Assembly: GCF_001460935.1 (NCBI RefSeq)
Contig: NZ_LN906597.1
Coordinates: 1,255,825 to 1,319,824, forward strand
Direction: 5' to 3'
Length of the DNA: 64,000 nucleotides
From: Candidatus Ichthyocystis hellenicum
GTDB lineage: Bacteria; Pseudomonadota; Gammaproteobacteria; Burkholderiales; 2013Ark19i
Shown here in pieces: positions 1 to 9,700 of the stretch (within the stretch, counting starts at the first letter, position 1; each line of letters starts with the position of its first letter). The notes below the pieces were generated by a model. The model was not told where the DNA came from and did not search any database. It was given only the letters and a program-made list of their open reading frames with translations. Position numbers and translations under genes: made by a program.

Positions 1-294
1 TTTACTCGTTTCAATTGATGGTATGCTATCAATTTCACTTGATTCACTTTGACAATCAAGTAATTCTTCTAATTTGGTATTATCATTAGTGATACTGTCT
101 ATAAAGTTAGACAATGATTCATACGAATCATTAGAATTATCCATCAGAACATTTTCTATTATGTTATCTACGTCATCGTTATAGTTTAAAAGTTGACAAT
201 TGTGTGGCAACTGACTATCAGTATCGGTATCAACATGGCTTAATTTATCAATGTTGCTTGTAGTATGACAGTTATTTATTGTGTATGAATGCAT
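1..294 (-). CDS. N-terminus of a left-array repeat-family protein, cut by the window edge
   Basis: An open frame of 98 codons runs from an ATG at 294 to the left edge without a stop, so the 3' part lies outside the window. The N-terminus begins MHSYTINNCH and is acidic and rich in Ser, Asn and Asp, like the N-termini of the neighbouring giant genes. The segment SQLPHNCQLLNYNDDVDNII resembles the opening of the proteins at 13071-17297 and 17529-22880, which also have a D(N/S)Qx(L)xY stretch followed by an (I)xNxL segment. None of the repeat modules is reached before the edge. It is the fifth same-strand member of the left array. An AT-rich element at 386-423 matches those upstream of the other left-array genes. 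Function is unknown. That the frame codes is fairly sure from homology and its undisturbed reading frame. Confidence 0.75.
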   Translation of the reverse strand, partial: MHSYTINNCHTTSNIDKLSHVDTDTDSQLPHNCQLLNYNDDVDNIIENVLMDNSNDSYESLSNFIDSITNDNTKLEELLDCQSESSEIDSIPSIETSK

Positions 295-685
295 ATACTT
301 GTTGCCTGTATAATTTTACATGAATGGTATGTGCCTGGTATTACAGCGGTATTATTTTACACTAGAATTGTATTAGTAGATGTTCAATTTTGTTGGTAAA
401 TCTTGTATGCTTATTTTATTAAATGATGATGATGAAATTTTTTCTTTATGCTACTAGTTTTAACTAGATTGAAATTTTATTTAAACTATATTAGTCAATC
501 ACTAAAACACATATTGTTATGATATATGGAGTAGTGATTTTTATAAAGTTAATTGTTTATGATTAGGTTATGTCTATTATTTAACAACATTCATTAACGT
601 CCTATATTCTTGATCGTACGTATGATATCATCATCAATAAATATTTTGTCAGATAAATTTATATTATGATTTTCAGTTATTACAT
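295..685. other. Intergenic stretch between two left-array genes
   Basis: This AT-rich stretch holds no convincing gene. Read on the minus strand, it contains the upstream region of the gene at 1-294: a -10-like TAAAAT at 313-318, and at 386-423 a sequence related to the element upstream of the other left-array genes. No clear terminator hairpin follows the gene that ends at 686. Confidence 0.5.
386..423 (-). promoter_or_regulatory. Left-array upstream element, copy 1
   Basis: Plus-strand reading begins AATTTTGTTGGTAAATC and ends in TTATTTTATT. Related sequences occur at about 6305, 12574, 17381 and 22974, each 84-97 bp upstream of the start codon of a left-array gene. The shared pattern is AATTTTT, a short G/T-containing middle, then TATTATTTTTTAT. 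Its place upstream of a -10-like sequence suggests an UP-element-like or regulator-binding role, which is inference. Confidence 0.4.
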
Positions 686-3600
686 TTATTTTAGTTGGGA
701 GCGCCCATGGTGTGTTCTATAATGTGTTTCAGTCATGTCTGATATTAGGTGGTCAATAATTGATTTTATCGTATGTTCATTCGGTAATAGTGCTTTCTCT
801 CCAACAAGTATAGGTGAGTTTTTTGTTATATGCGCTAATTTATTTTCTCTTTCTCTAAGTAATATAATGTCAAAACTTGAACGTTCGTTTGTTGCTGTTT
901 CTTTAGTGATATCATTGTAAATATCTAAAGCGTTTCTCATAAATGATCTGGTAACAGCTATATCATGGAATGGAGTGAATGCCCATTCAGAGATATCAGC
1001 CAATTTAAACTCACCAATTGTCGATATAATTTTATGAGGCAAATCAAGTATAGTATCTATTATTAAGCCTTTTAATTTTCGTAAGATTTTTTCTTCACCC
1101 GCACTATCTATTTCTATGCCTATATCTAAAGTATTATTTGGTTTTAACACATTAACAAAACTCATATGTGATTCTTTACTTATATCATCTACAATTTTTT
1201 TGCTATATTCATGCAGCTTGCGAAAGAAAACGTAATTATTAATACATCTGCACTTAATATTTGAAATAGACAGACCAGGAATTACTAATGTGTCAGAGGT
1301 GCGCATAATATCATCAATGCATTGATAAGTTTTATCAATAACATATTCTTTTACTTTTGAATAGACAGAGGAAAGATCAACACAAGATTGATTGCAGTTA
1401 CTGTGTTCAGGGATTTCAGTCCTGAATTTTTTTGATACGTAGTTAATAAATTCATCATCATCGTCAATAGTTATTTTTTCAATAGCATGTATGTATATAC
1501 TTTTTCTTATTATCTGGCATTCTGTGAAATCTTGATATGTACAATCAGCGCTACTTTGAGAATTAGTTGGACCATATGTATTTTTTTCTGTAACTGATTT
1601 CGGATGTCTATTAGTACATAGAAGGTTTATATCTGATGCTAAATAATTAGCCATTAAAATTTTTGTGTTTTTATTTGGAAGAATCATTTTCCCTTCATGC
1701 GCTACTACCAGAGATTCTTCTATAGCTGATTTTAACCTTTTTTGCACAGTGATGTCATCTTTTTCTAGCGGTTTACTCTCAGACATTATTTTGAAATCCA
1801 CGCTCATTTCTTCAATGTTCATCATAAACGATCTGGTGACATATGCGCCATGTAGGGGCGAAAAAATATGTTCAGCCATATCTTTTTCTTCAATTTTTTC
1901 CACTGCAGATTTTATGCTCTCTGGTAATTTGATTATATTATGTATTACTAATTCTGCAACTAATTCGGAAAATGCTTCTCTTCTTCTGGGAGTTGTTTTG
2001 GGATACAAAAGTCTTCCCTCAAAATTTATTGATTGTTGAACGATAGGTAAGAAAAATTTATGTTCAATTTTACCAACATTTCTTGCTATTACATTGCATA
2101 ATTTTTGCATCCTATCAAAGAAATTATTATTTGATATATATGCATTATGCACACATGAAATTGTCATCCCTTTTTCTATTGATACATCTTCTATGCTTGA
2201 AATATACCTTATATGTGGGGAAAGTTTATTTGATATGTATCTAATAACGTTTGAGTAAGTCTTAGAAAGACCAATATGTGATCCAGGAAAATAACCTGAA
2301 GTAATATCGAACTCTCGTAATACTTTTATCTCAAATGAATTTTTATTGCAAATATTTATTTTTTCAATAGCATATTCATATATGCTCAAGGTCGATTTTC
2401 CAAAATCTATAGAATTTAATGGACGGTATCTTTTTTCTAGTATGGATGCATGTTCTTTCATTACGTGATCTGCATAGATTTCTGAGCCATAGTTTTCATA
2501 ACAACTAGATAGCTGGATATTTTCTGACACTTCGCTTGTGATTACATTTGTGTCTTCAATAAGTGGTTTGTGTTTCGAACTATGAATATTAGGATTGATA
2601 TCAAGTAATAAACTCTCAGTCATTGATGTTACTGTAGAGTAATTAGGTAAAAATGCTTCATTTTCATGTAGCATAACAGATTCTCTAACTGCCTCTTCTA
2701 TTTTTGCTTTTATTGAAGGATCATTATTTTCATTTATTGGGTTATCTGAGCAAATTTTTACTACTTTTCTTATAAGCAATTTATCAAAGTATACTCCGTG
2801 AAGTAATGTAAACGCCCCCTCTAAAACATCATTTTGGGTGAAATTTTCCAGTATAGATTTAATGATAACTGGCAACTCTCCAATATTTCTTCTCATTAAG
2901 AGTCTTAAAAACTTTGAAAGATTTAATCTTGTATCATCGTCAGTATTTTGTTCTAAGTTAATACTTAGACTATACTCTGCAGAAAAAGTAAAACTTTTTT
3001 GAACTAAATTTAAAATATCCCTATCCAGTGTTAGATTAATACTTTCTTTGATCTCTTCGCAGCTATTACATAGTTCATTAACAAATAAAATTTGATCAGA
3101 TATACACTTGTTTTTTATATCCCATAAAGTCATTCCTGGAGTTATAATTATATGATCTATATGCTCCATTTGTTTTTTTGTATTAATGCATTTATTAATT
3201 TTATCAACAATGTATTGGATTATATTTGAATAAGTTACATCAAGTTTAATCTCTGACTTTGGAATTCCCATAACTATGTTGTTTTTCTTAAGCAGGTTGT
3301 ATATTTTATCTTTAAGTCTACCAAATTCTTCACTACCAATGTAAATTTTTCCAATGGCGTATCTGTATATGCTCGGTATTACATTTGCAGAAAATATATC
3401 AAATTTATCGTATGATTTTGACACCACATTTAATTCTTTTGGCAGTATATGTGCTTCAATATCTGATGTGATAGGACGTAGTATATTGCTTGGATCTGTA
3501 TCCATATATTCTATGAAATTAACAGGTATTGGTTGATTAGGAATTGACGGTATATATTCCCCTTTTGTTACATCCTCATGTAATGTCCGTAATCTACGTG

Positions 3601-6208
3601 TTTGATTAAACTGACTGCTAGTAACCTTCATATCTGATATTAAGTTACCAACCATTTTATTTATTTCATCATTATTTGTTGGTGAAGTAATATCTTCTCT
3701 GACTAATATTACAGAATTTCTAAATAATTCTTCTAGTTTTTTTCTTAGCTCTTTATCTACTTTCTGGTATCTTTCTATTGTAGTTTCTGTGAGTTCCGAA
3801 GTATCAGTTGATGTCATATCAGTGCAGGTACGTATTACACTTCTTATAAATGATCTACTAACTTCTGTGCAATGAATTCTAACAAAGATACCTCTATGGA
3901 TATCAGCTGTGGTAAATTCTGTGTTTATCATTTTTCTTATATTGTTTGGTAACTCAGTAACAGTTGTTTTTATTAATTTTTTTAATGAGTCGTGAATATT
4001 ATTTCTGCTGTCATCGCTCATTTTATCTGTGTCAACGTCTAGGGTTCTTCCGCTACCAATGCCGATTCTACTTTTAATTAATTTTAACAGTGTTTCAGGT
4101 GGATCATTATCTATATCTAGGATAACTTTATTGCAGCATTCTTCTAATTTTTCAAAAGCTACTGTGTTCGATACATATTTTTCTCTAATTATAGATATTG
4201 GCATTTGGGCATTTATAATTACATCTTTATCTCTGATGTCATCCACATATGGATGCAGTTTATCCATAATATAGTTCTTTATTGTTGAGTAAGTGCCGAT
4301 GAGTAGATTTGCACGTTTTTTACTTATTCTAACATTATGATGAATCTCAAGTGCTGATAATAGGTCATTCCTAAACGAATGATTTTTATCTACTACAATT
4401 TTTTTGATAGCATATTCGTACATGGTATAATTGTACTCATTGCAGTACAGGTTTCTGCGATTGTGTGATACTGAAAGTTGCATTAGTCTCCGTGTTTTTA
4501 TGTAATCACCTGTTTCATGACTACTTGTTGTTAACTCAGTAACATTATTTTGTTCGTTTATGGGCAAGGGATCCGACTTAAAGAGTTTATTTTGGCAAAT
4601 TTGTTCATTATCTTTTTCATCATTATGATGAAGTCTTTTCATAGTCATAGAACTAGACTTACTTCGTTTTTTGTTATGATTTTCAGCGCAAGAAACATTA
4701 TTTATATCTGATAACAAATGATTGAGCATTGACGTTACTATGTGTTCATTTGGTAAGAATATATTCGTATCACTAAGTATAACCGATTTTTGCAGTATTT
4801 CTCTTAATTCTTTTTCTATAAGTGATGGTTCATCAGCATTTATAGACCATTCTTGCATTACTGAATTGCTATTCTTGCAAGTTCTAACTAAATTTTTTAC
4901 AAATGATTTATCAATGTATAATCCGTGAATTTTAACAAAAGCACCCATAAGAATATCAATTGAATCAAATCTCTCTATTGCAAGTTTAATTTTATCAGGC
5001 AAGTGATTAATAGTGTCTATTATTAATTTTTTTAATGATACGCAGATTCTATTCTTTTTATCTGGAGTAATTCCCTGTGATTCCTCCTTTAAATAATTTA
5101 ATGAAATAAACTCAATGCTGTTTTTTACCATATAGATTAATTCTTCGGGATCAATTTTTATTACATCTTCCAAAATTTGTTTGCAAAATTTATCTAATTC
5201 ACAAAAGAAAAAATTATTTGATGTGTATTTATTTTTGATGTCTGATGCAGACATTCCAGGGAATATAACTACTTCTTTTGTACGTAAATGTTTTTCAATA
5301 AATGGACTAAAAACTCGCTCAATATATTGGCGTACACTTGAATAATTATTAGAGATAGCTATACACAATTGTTTAGTATTACTGCTTTTAATTTCATTAT
5401 TAAATTCTTTTAACATTGACTGCGAAAAATGTTTTTCCTCATCAATTTCAATTTCTCTAATAGCTATTTCATATAAACTTGTAGTTAACTTAGTAGAATA
5501 TATATCTACGTAGCTATATGTGTTTGTTACTATTTTCAATCCTTCTGGTATTACATGTTTATCTTCGATACCTTCAAAAGTAGTTTCTCTATTGCTGCTG
5601 GATGGTTGAATTAGATTTTCTTCTAGCACTTTCCTTGTGTAATGTTCATGTTCAGGTACAGATGCCAATTCACAAAATTCTTTATCGTTTCTTTGTTGTT
5701 CAGTGTTTTTTTGATCTTCGATATAAGCACATGTCTGATATTTTTCAGTTGACCTGATGTCTTCCATCAGATAATTGTTAATACTTTGTAGACTACATGA
5801 CTGAATGCTAACAGACGTAGGTTGTTGTTCAGGTAAACATATATTTTTACCGTTTCCAGTTTCAGTATTTATAACTGATTGCAGCTCACTTTTCTCCTCA
5901 TCATTATCATTATCGAGAATGAAATTATGAAAACTTTCTTCTGATATTGATATATCAACATCTCCAAGTTCCAGTTCTTCAAGTTCCAGTTCTTCAAGTT
6001 CCAGTTCTCCAAGTCCCAGTTCTCCAAGTCCCAGTTCTCCAAGTCCCAGTTCTCCAAGTTCCAGTTCTCCAAGTTCCAGTTCTCCAAGTACTAGTTCTCC
6101 AAGTTCACTAAGCGCTATATCACCTATTAAACTACTTGTTTGACTCTCAGTTTCACTACTAACTGACTCAACATTGTCTATACTAGTATTTGGTAGATTA
6201 GGGTACAT
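686..6208 (-). CDS. Giant five-module repeat protein (left array)
   Basis: This gene encodes 1840 aa starting MYPNLPNTS; I recognise no known domain. The first 230 residues are acidic and low in complexity, including about ten copies of an L-G-E-L-(E/G) pentapeptide at residues 35-82. Five copies of the family module follow, starting near residues 239, 592, 945, 1271 and 1568. Each opens with an (S/T)xYxxAIxKI helix, has a TYSxIxxYI segment, a (I/T)xPGMSxxDI core with an (I/V)SNxxFF segment after it, and closes with SVIL...LPNxxTV and a final LxxDI. No signal peptide, membrane helix or catalytic motif is seen, and composition suggests an all-helical protein. Codon use is far more AT-biased than in nuo. 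A Shine-Dalgarno sequence is not obvious before the ATG. A -10-like TATGAT with TTTTCA 17 bp upstream lies at 6273-6301. Secreted or host-directed function is only a guess. Confidence 0.9.
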   Translation of the reverse strand: MYPNLPNTSIDNVESVSSETESQTSSLIGDIALSELGELVLGELELGELELGELGLGELGLGELGLGELELEELELEELELGDVDISISEESFHNFILDNDNDEEKSELQSVINTETGNGKNICLPEQQPTSVSIQSCSLQSINNYLMEDIRSTEKYQTCAYIEDQKNTEQQRNDKEFCELASVPEHEHYTRKVLEENLIQPSSSNRETTFEGIEDKHVIPEGLKIVTNTYSYVDIYSTKLTTSLYEIAIREIEIDEEKHFSQSMLKEFNNEIKSSNTKQLCIAISNNYSSVRQYIERVFSPFIEKHLRTKEVVIFPGMSASDIKNKYTSNNFFFCELDKFCKQILEDVIKIDPEELIYMVKNSIEFISLNYLKEESQGITPDKKNRICVSLKKLIIDTINHLPDKIKLAIERFDSIDILMGAFVKIHGLYIDKSFVKNLVRTCKNSNSVMQEWSINADEPSLIEKELREILQKSVILSDTNIFLPNEHIVTSMLNHLLSDINNVSCAENHNKKRSKSSSMTMKRLHHNDEKDNEQICQNKLFKSDPLPINEQNNVTELTTSSHETGDYIKTRRLMQLSVSHNRRNLYCNEYNYTMYEYAIKKIVVDKNHSFRNDLLSALEIHHNVRISKKRANLLIGTYSTIKNYIMDKLHPYVDDIRDKDVIINAQMPISIIREKYVSNTVAFEKLEECCNKVILDIDNDPPETLLKLIKSRIGIGSGRTLDVDTDKMSDDSRNNIHDSLKKLIKTTVTELPNNIRKMINTEFTTADIHRGIFVRIHCTEVSRSFIRSVIRTCTDMTSTDTSELTETTIERYQKVDKELRKKLEELFRNSVILVREDITSPTNNDEINKMVGNLISDMKVTSSQFNQTRRLRTLHEDVTKGEYIPSIPNQPIPVNFIEYMDTDPSNILRPITSDIEAHILPKELNVVSKSYDKFDIFSANVIPSIYRYAIGKIYIGSEEFGRLKDKIYNLLKKNNIVMGIPKSEIKLDVTYSNIIQYIVDKINKCINTKKQMEHIDHIIITPGMTLWDIKNKCISDQILFVNELCNSCEEIKESINLTLDRDILNLVQKSFTFSAEYSLSINLEQNTDDDTRLNLSKFLRLLMRRNIGELPVIIKSILENFTQNDVLEGAFTLLHGVYFDKLLIRKVVKICSDNPINENNDPSIKAKIEEAVRESVMLHENEAFLPNYSTVTSMTESLLLDINPNIHSSKHKPLIEDTNVITSEVSENIQLSSCYENYGSEIYADHVMKEHASILEKRYRPLNSIDFGKSTLSIYEYAIEKINICNKNSFEIKVLREFDITSGYFPGSHIGLSKTYSNVIRYISNKLSPHIRYISSIEDVSIEKGMTISCVHNAYISNNNFFDRMQKLCNVIARNVGKIEHKFFLPIVQQSINFEGRLLYPKTTPRRREAFSELVAELVIHNIIKLPESIKSAVEKIEEKDMAEHIFSPLHGAYVTRSFMMNIEEMSVDFKIMSESKPLEKDDITVQKRLKSAIEESLVVAHEGKMILPNKNTKILMANYLASDINLLCTNRHPKSVTEKNTYGPTNSQSSADCTYQDFTECQIIRKSIYIHAIEKITIDDDDEFINYVSKKFRTEIPEHSNCNQSCVDLSSVYSKVKEYVIDKTYQCIDDIMRTSDTLVIPGLSISNIKCRCINNYVFFRKLHEYSKKIVDDISKESHMSFVNVLKPNNTLDIGIEIDSAGEEKILRKLKGLIIDTILDLPHKIISTIGEFKLADISEWAFTPFHDIAVTRSFMRNALDIYNDITKETATNERSSFDIILLRERENKLAHITKNSPILVGEKALLPNEHTIKSIIDHLISDMTETHYRTHHGRSQLK
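5961..6105 (-). repeat. 15-bp in-frame minisatellite coding LGELE-type pentapeptides
   Basis: The plus-strand unit TCTCCAAGTTCCAGT recurs every 15 bp from 5961 for about 9.5 units, with small changes (TCTTC for TCTCC, CCC for TTC). Because the unit is a multiple of three, gain or loss of copies keeps the reading frame. The encoded period-5 G-E-L-x-L pattern is acidic and superficially resembles pentapeptide-repeat proteins. Confidence 0.95.
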
Positions 6209-6744
6209 GCTGGCTGATTTTTGATGATTGTTAACTGATTAAAAAAAGAAATATTACTGCTACACTGGTTAAATCATACACATTAACTGTATGAATGAAA
6301 ATTAAATTTTTTGTAGTAAGGATATTATTTTTTATCAAATTAATTGCATTGATTGAATTAATATAATGGTATTAATATAAATTCTTTATACTAATTCTTC
6401 ATTGTAGATAGTGCATTTTTCAATGTAATTACAATGTGACCTTGTGTGAATATTAATAGCTATTTTTTCTAGTATCATGGTTAAAAAAAGGAGGCTTTAA
6501 TAGATATACGCAAACATGAGATTGTAACTTTTTCAAAAATAATATACAACGCGCGGTGCGTGACTTTAAGTAATGGCTAATGGAGCTTGTTTAGTACTGA
6601 TTATACCGGTACATGTTATTATACTCCCAAGTAAGTGGCAGGATTTCTTTGGTGTTGTTTTCATTCGCTTGTCAATGCCCCCAAGGTACTTGTAATGAGT
6701 AAGAAGTTATTATTAAGTGAAGTATCGCATAATTTATGCGCTGA
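6209..6744. other. Intergenic stretch between left-array genes
   Basis: No gene is visible. The first 200 bp are the minus-strand upstream region of the gene that starts at 6208: TATGAT at 6273-6278, TTTTCA at 6296-6301, and the shared AT-rich element from 6305. The stretch from about 6540 to 6720 is less AT-rich than its surroundings and contains no recognisable coding sequence. It could be a relic, but I see nothing to name it by. Confidence 0.5.
6305..6380 (-). promoter_or_regulatory. Left-array upstream element, copy 2
   Basis: This segment aligns almost base for base with 12574-12650: both have AATTTTTT, then AT(A)TTATTTTTTATCAAA, TAATTG, and TAATGGTAT. The block begins about 97 bp upstream of the ATG at 6208. 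Similarity over some 75 bp outside the genes indicates that flanks were duplicated together with the genes, or that they are under shared regulatory constraint. Confidence 0.5.
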
Positions 6745-9700
6745 TTACTTTTCCATCCCTTCTTGAGAATATTTATTGTACATTTCAGTCATATCTAACA
6801 CCATGCCATTAAGAATTAATTCTATGGTATACCCGTCGGGTAATAGTGCCGTTTCTTTAACTAGAACTGGCGAATTTCTTATTATACATCCTAATCTATC
6901 ATTTTGTTCCCTAATTATGTCGTCAAATTTTAGATGTTGGTTAGTTCTAATTTCTCTAACGATTTCTTCATAGATCTCAATTACATTTCTGATAAATGAT
7001 TTAGTTACTTTTATGCCATGGTATTGAGTGAATACCGCTTCAGAGATATCAGATGGCCCGAGTCTGTCAATTGTGGCTATAATTTTATGAGGAAGATCAA
7101 GCATAATGTCTATTATAAAACATTTTAGTTTTTGTAAAATTTTTATTTCTCCCTCACTATCAACGTTGATACCAATCTCTATCTTATTATTTGGTTTTAA
7201 TATATTAATAAAATTTTCACATGGTGCTTTGCTTATATCGCTTGCAATTTCTTTGCAGTATTCATGTAGATTGCAAAAGAAAATGTAATTATTGATACAT
7301 TTTCGCTTAATATCTGAAATTGACATACTGGGGGTTATTGATATATCACAGACACGCATAATGCTATCAATATGTTGGCTGGTTTTTTCATAAATAAGAT
7401 CTATTATTTTTGAATAGACTGTCGAGAGATTGATGCGTGATTGACTACAGTCATCTTGTTCGACGACTTCATTTTTAAACTCTGTTGTTATATAGCTAAG
7501 AAGTGATGTATCTTCTTCAATGTTAATTTTTTCTGTGGCCCATTCATAGATACTTCTTGTCATCATTGGAGATTTTAAATCTTGATATACATGATTACTA
7601 TTTTGTGCGCTAGTTGAGCTATTTGTAGCTTCTTCGATCCAGGGTCCATGACAGGTACTATCATTAATTAAACTTTTACGTATATCTAGTATTAAATGAT
7701 TAGCCATTAACATTTTAGTATTCTTATTTGGGAAAAATATTATTTCTTTATGCACTACTGTCAAAGATTTATCTACTGCTGATTTTAATTTTTTTTCTAT
7801 AAGGTCTAGTTTTAGTTGGTTTCTTTCTGACATTAATTTGCAAGCGATGCTTATTTTTTCAATTTTTCTTGCAAATAATTTAGGGATATATGCTCCATGT
7901 AATTGTGCAAAAACATTACTGATGATATGAGCACCTGTAAGATTTGTTATTTCGTCTTTCATGATTTGTGGTAAATTCTTTATATTATATGACATAAAAT
8001 CTATAAGAATACTGGCAAATTTGTTTTTTCTTTTCTCACTTCCGGTAGTTATTTTTGTATACAATCTTCTGCCGTTGAAATTTATTGAACTTGGAATTAT
8101 GGGAAAAATGAGCTCATGGTTGGTTTTTCTCAATTCTTTTTCAACTATACTGCATGATTTTTGTATCTTCTCGAAGAAAGCATCATTTGATATATATGCA
8201 TTATGTATTTCTGATACAGACATTCCTGGTTTTATTGACACGTCTTCTATGCTTGATATATACATTATATATGGATAAACTTTGTCTGCAATATAATCAA
8301 TTACTTTTGAATAAGTAGTGGAAAGCCTCATATTTGTATTATCAGGAATTTCATTGATGCCGAATTCCTGTAACATTGATTCCTCAAACGCTCTTTTATT
8401 ACGAAGTTCCATTTTTTTAACAGCGTATCCATATATGCTCAATGTTAACCCACCCATATTCATAAGATTTGATATACGATATGAGTCTTCCATTACATGA
8501 TCCTTGCAAACTTCTGCTTCAATCTCATTACTACATGAAGCCGTATTTTCTGGTACTTCCTCTGTGGTTTCATCTTCATTGATCGGGATACGTTTCGTGT
8601 CAATATTATCAGTAGTAATATCTGATAATAAATTATCGGTCAGTGATGCTACAGTAGACTCATTTGGTAAAAACGTTCTACCTTCGTGCAGTATAGTAGA
8701 TTCTCTAACTGCTTCTTCTATTTTTATTTTTATATCACAATAATTTTTTGTATCTCTTCCTATTGGACCGTTTGAGCAAATTTTTGCTACTTTTCTTATA
8801 AGTGATTTTTCAACGGTTACATCATGAAGTGTCGTGAACATTCCTTCAGAAATATCATGTTGATTGAAATTGTTTTCTAGCAGAGACTTAATATTAATGC
8901 ATAAGGTGTCAGTATTATTTTTTATTAATGACCTCACCCATTTTGAAATTTTACCTCTTGTGCAGTTATCAGCTTCTTCTAAATTTATTTCTATATCTCC
9001 TGTAGCAATATCAAGCTGTTTTTGAATTAGACTCAAAACCTTTTTATCCACTGTTTGATCAATATCTCTTTTAATTTTTTTGCAGTACTCATGTAATTCA
9101 TTAAGTAAAAATTTATTCAATAGACATTTATTTACTATGTCTGTGAGATTCATTCCTGGACTTATAATGGATAGTTCTATTTCTTTAATTTTAATAGCTT
9201 CTGAACAAATTTTATGGACAATATATTGTTTTATATTTAAAATTGTTGTGTCGATTTTAATGTCTGAGGCTGTAATTCCTCTAATTACTTTTCTTCTAAG
9301 TAAGCTGCATATTCTATTTCTAAGTCTATCTGAGTCTATGCTATCCATACTGACTTTTTTAATGAGATATCCGTATACGCTCATGCTCATATTTTCAGAA
9401 AATATGTCTATCCTATTATATGATTTTGATACTAAATTTAATTCTTCAGGCATTTCAGGATGATGCTGATCAATTTGAAGTGGTGCAGGGCTAATAGCAG
9501 ATCCCAGATTGGGAGATGCTTCACTATAATTGCTTTTCTCTACATCCATATCTTCTATATAACTTTCACTCATATCACTAAATGTTGATTCCTGTCTTGT
9601 AGTTGTATGTGATCTATTTGTTTCAATAATATTACTAATAGTTGACATATCTGATATTAAATTATTAACTAAGCGATTAACCTTATTAGGTTCTGGTGGA

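Noticed and set aside
6540-6720. Possible small gene or RNA in a less AT-rich patch
   Set aside because: No frame of useful length, no ribosome-binding site and no recognisable RNA fold by eye.
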